Of a DNA stretch of 64,000 nt, positions 62,665-64,000 are shown piece after piece (within the stretch, counting starts at the first letter, position 1; each line of letters begins with the position of its first letter). The notes under the pieces are model-generated. The model was given only the letters and a program-made list of their open reading frames with translations, was not told the origin of the DNA and searched no databases. Both the position numbers and the translations under genes were made by a program. The stretch covers positions 813,501 through 877,500 of the forward strand of contig NZ_CP124576.1 of the NCBI RefSeq assembly GCF_000281715.2, read 5' to 3'. This DNA is from Sphingobium sp. AP49 (GTDB taxonomy: Bacteria > Pseudomonadota > Alphaproteobacteria > Sphingomonadales > Sphingomonadaceae).

Positions 62665-63929
62665 AGATCCTTGGCCAGCCGCAGTCCGGTGAACTGCCAG
62701 CGTTGATGGGGATGGAAGAAATTGCGGTAGCTGGCGCGGACATGGCCGCGCGGGGTGGCGCAGCTGCCGCCTTTCAGCACGAACTGCCCGGACATGAACT
62801 TGCCATTATATTCACCGACCGCGCCGGTTGCGCTGCGGAAACCGGGATAGGGACGATAGGCGCTGCCGGTCCATTCCCAGACATCGCCGAACATCTGGGT
62901 CAGCGCCGTCCCATCGTCCGCAGCGCGCGGGCGGGGGCATGTCGCCCCGTCCAGTTGTTCGCCACTGGTAGGCGCGATATTTTGCGCCGCGCTCTCCCAT
63001 TCGGCCTCCGTCGGCAGACGTGCACCGGCCCAATTGGCGTAGGCATCCGCTTCATAGAGGCTGATATGAGTGACGGGGGCGGCCGGGTTGACCGGCTGGC
63101 GGCCGTCCAGACTGAACCGGGTCCATCCCTGTTCGGTTCGTTGCCAGTAAAGCGGTGCCTCCACCGCTTCGGCCTGGACCCAGGTCCAGCCGTCCGACAA
63201 CCAGTGCGCGGCCTGACGATAGCCGCCATCCTCGATAAAGCCGATCCATTCGCCATTGGTGACTGGCCGATGGGCCAGCGCATGTGGACGCAGGAATGTC
63301 TTGTGGCGTGGCCCCTCGCAATCGAAGGCAAAGCCGGCCTTGCCGTCATCGCCAATCTCTACCAGCCCTTCCCGACCCTCAATCCAGTGCAAGGGGCCGG
63401 GGATCGGTACGGGCGTGGGAGCAGGGGCGGTAAACAGGGCCGGTGCGATGGGATTTTGCGAGAAGAGATGCAGCAGGTCCGTGAGCAACAGTTCCTGATG
63501 CTGTTGCTCATGATGCAGGCCGAGCGTGATGAGTTCGTACGCGCCCTCGGGCAGCGATGGGAGCGCGGCGAGCAACATGTTATCCACATGGGCGCGATAG
63601 GCCCGTATCTCCGCCAGGCTCGGCCTGGTGAGCATGCCACGCATCGGCCGGGCATGGCGTGGCCCCTCCGCCTCATAATAGCTATTGAACAGATAGGCGT
63701 AGCGATCGTCGAAGGCACGATAGCCTGAAACATGGTCGCGCAGGACAAAGGTCTCGAAAAACCAACTGACATGCGCCAGGTGCCATTTGGCAGGGGATGC
63801 ATCGGGCATCGATTGCACCGTGGCGTCTGCATCCGACAGGGGCGCTGTCAATGCCTCGGTCAACCCGCGAACGGCCCGGTACCGGCTGGCAAGGTCATCC
63901 TGTCCCGGCTGAATCCAGATTTTGGCCAT
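62661..63929 (-). CDS. egtB: Hercynine sulfoxide synthase EgtB
   Basis: Iron enzyme that joins hercynine with gamma-glutamylcysteine or cysteine. 422 residues: an N-terminal DinB-like domain with WHLAHVSWFFETF (His50), and the iron ligand set HX3HXE at 140-146 (HHEQQHQELLL); the C-terminal formylglycine-generating-enzyme-like domain holds LPTEAEWESAA, GDVWEWTGSAY and LKGGSCATPRGHVRASYRNFF in pieces. Upstream bases to the window end hold only the promoter. No egtC or egtE lies within the window, though the sequence 5' of egtB is cut off. Confidence 0.95.
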   Translation of the reverse strand: MAKIWIQPGQDDLASRYRAVRGLTEALTAPLSDADATVQSMPDASPAKWHLAHVSWFFETFVLRDHVSGYRAFDDRYAYLFNSYYEAEGPRHARPMRGMLTRPSLAEIRAYRAHVDNMLLAALPSLPEGAYELITLGLHHEQQHQELLLTDLLHLFSQNPIAPALFTAPAPTPVPIPGPLHWIEGREGLVEIGDDGKAGFAFDCEGPRHKTFLRPHALAHRPVTNGEWIGFIEDGGYRQAAHWLSDGWTWVQAEAVEAPLYWQRTEQGWTRFSLDGRQPVNPAAPVTHISLYEADAYANWAGARLPTEAEWESAAQNIAPTSGEQLDGATCPRPRAADDGTALTQMFGDVWEWTGSAYRPYPGFRSATGAVGEYNGKFMSGQFVLKGGSCATPRGHVRASYRNFFHPHQRWQFTGLRLAKDL

Positions 63930-64000
63930 GCACGCCCCTCTTGATACGGTTGCGCCGTTCTCGCCAGGATAAGCGCATGAAAGGGGGCCAGGTTCCAGCC

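Overview
The window is a high-GC alphaproteobacterial chromosome segment, most likely from the Sphingomonadaceae (Sphingobium or a close relative). Three things support this. The gene order rne / amiC / mrcA / prfB and the rpmH-rnpA-yidD-yidC-engB block is typical of the group. Several secreted or membrane proteins are of types I know mainly from sphingomonads. The protein sequences of RNase E, TonB, RF2 and the exosortase-A-associated genes also fit. Nearly all of the DNA is coding. I see no rRNA, tRNA, CRISPR array, insertion sequence or prophage, and base composition looks even, so this reads as core chromosome with a few accessory genes.

Layout. 1-11.3 kb: a catalase cut by the window edge, a MASE1-PAS-GGDEF diguanylate cyclase, a MerC-like membrane protein behind a Zur-like operator, glpX, homoserine dehydrogenase, two unknown exported proteins, the tonB-exbB-exbD-exbD energy-transduction operon, and a PilZ protein. 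11.3-17 kb: an ABC exporter, a dipeptide epimerase, a small outer-membrane-like protein, an MscS channel and a type IB topoisomerase. 17-21.8 kb: a polysaccharide/exosortase-A-associated locus with an O-antigen-ligase-like protein, an unknown membrane protein, an unannotated 44-residue ORF overlapping the ligase start, a divergent glycosyltransferase and a membrane-anchored hypothetical. 21.8-23.1 kb: an S24 (LexA-like) regulator divergent from two small overlapping genes, with a phased array of CCTA half-sites between them. 23.2-29.5 kb: xdhC, cstA-ybdD, a Tat-exported class V aminotransferase, DoxX, a PPOX-family flavoprotein, and a 2H phosphoesterase behind a good LexA box.

29.5-35 kb is the ribosome, RNase P and membrane-insertion block (rpmH-rnpA-yidD-yidC-engB), followed by a DsbA-like oxidoreductase and a BepA-like M48 protease. 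35-44 kb holds RNase E, the amidase AmiC, PBP1A and RF2. 44-50 kb holds a lipoprotein methyltransferase, adenine/adenosine deaminase, an S10-type peptidase and typA. 50-57 kb holds a beta-helix protein, a GH43 glycosidase, an unknown polytopic membrane protein and a sensor kinase/regulator pair in an operon with a lipoprotein of the intradiol dioxygenase fold. 57-64 kb holds an MFS transporter, a NupC nucleoside transporter, a DUF1176 protein, a HAD phosphatase and the ergothioneine genes egtB-egtD.

The most interesting unexplained items are five: the translationally coupled three-gene unit around the exosortase-A ligase (44-aa ORF, ligase, unknown membrane protein); the 10-bp-phased operator array at the S24 regulator; the LexA box in front of the 2H phosphoesterase; the hairpin that hides the engB ribosome binding site; and the kinase/regulator operon with a lipoprotein dioxygenase homologue. 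None is proven to be a new system. Function calls rest on motif and family recognition by eye, without database searches.
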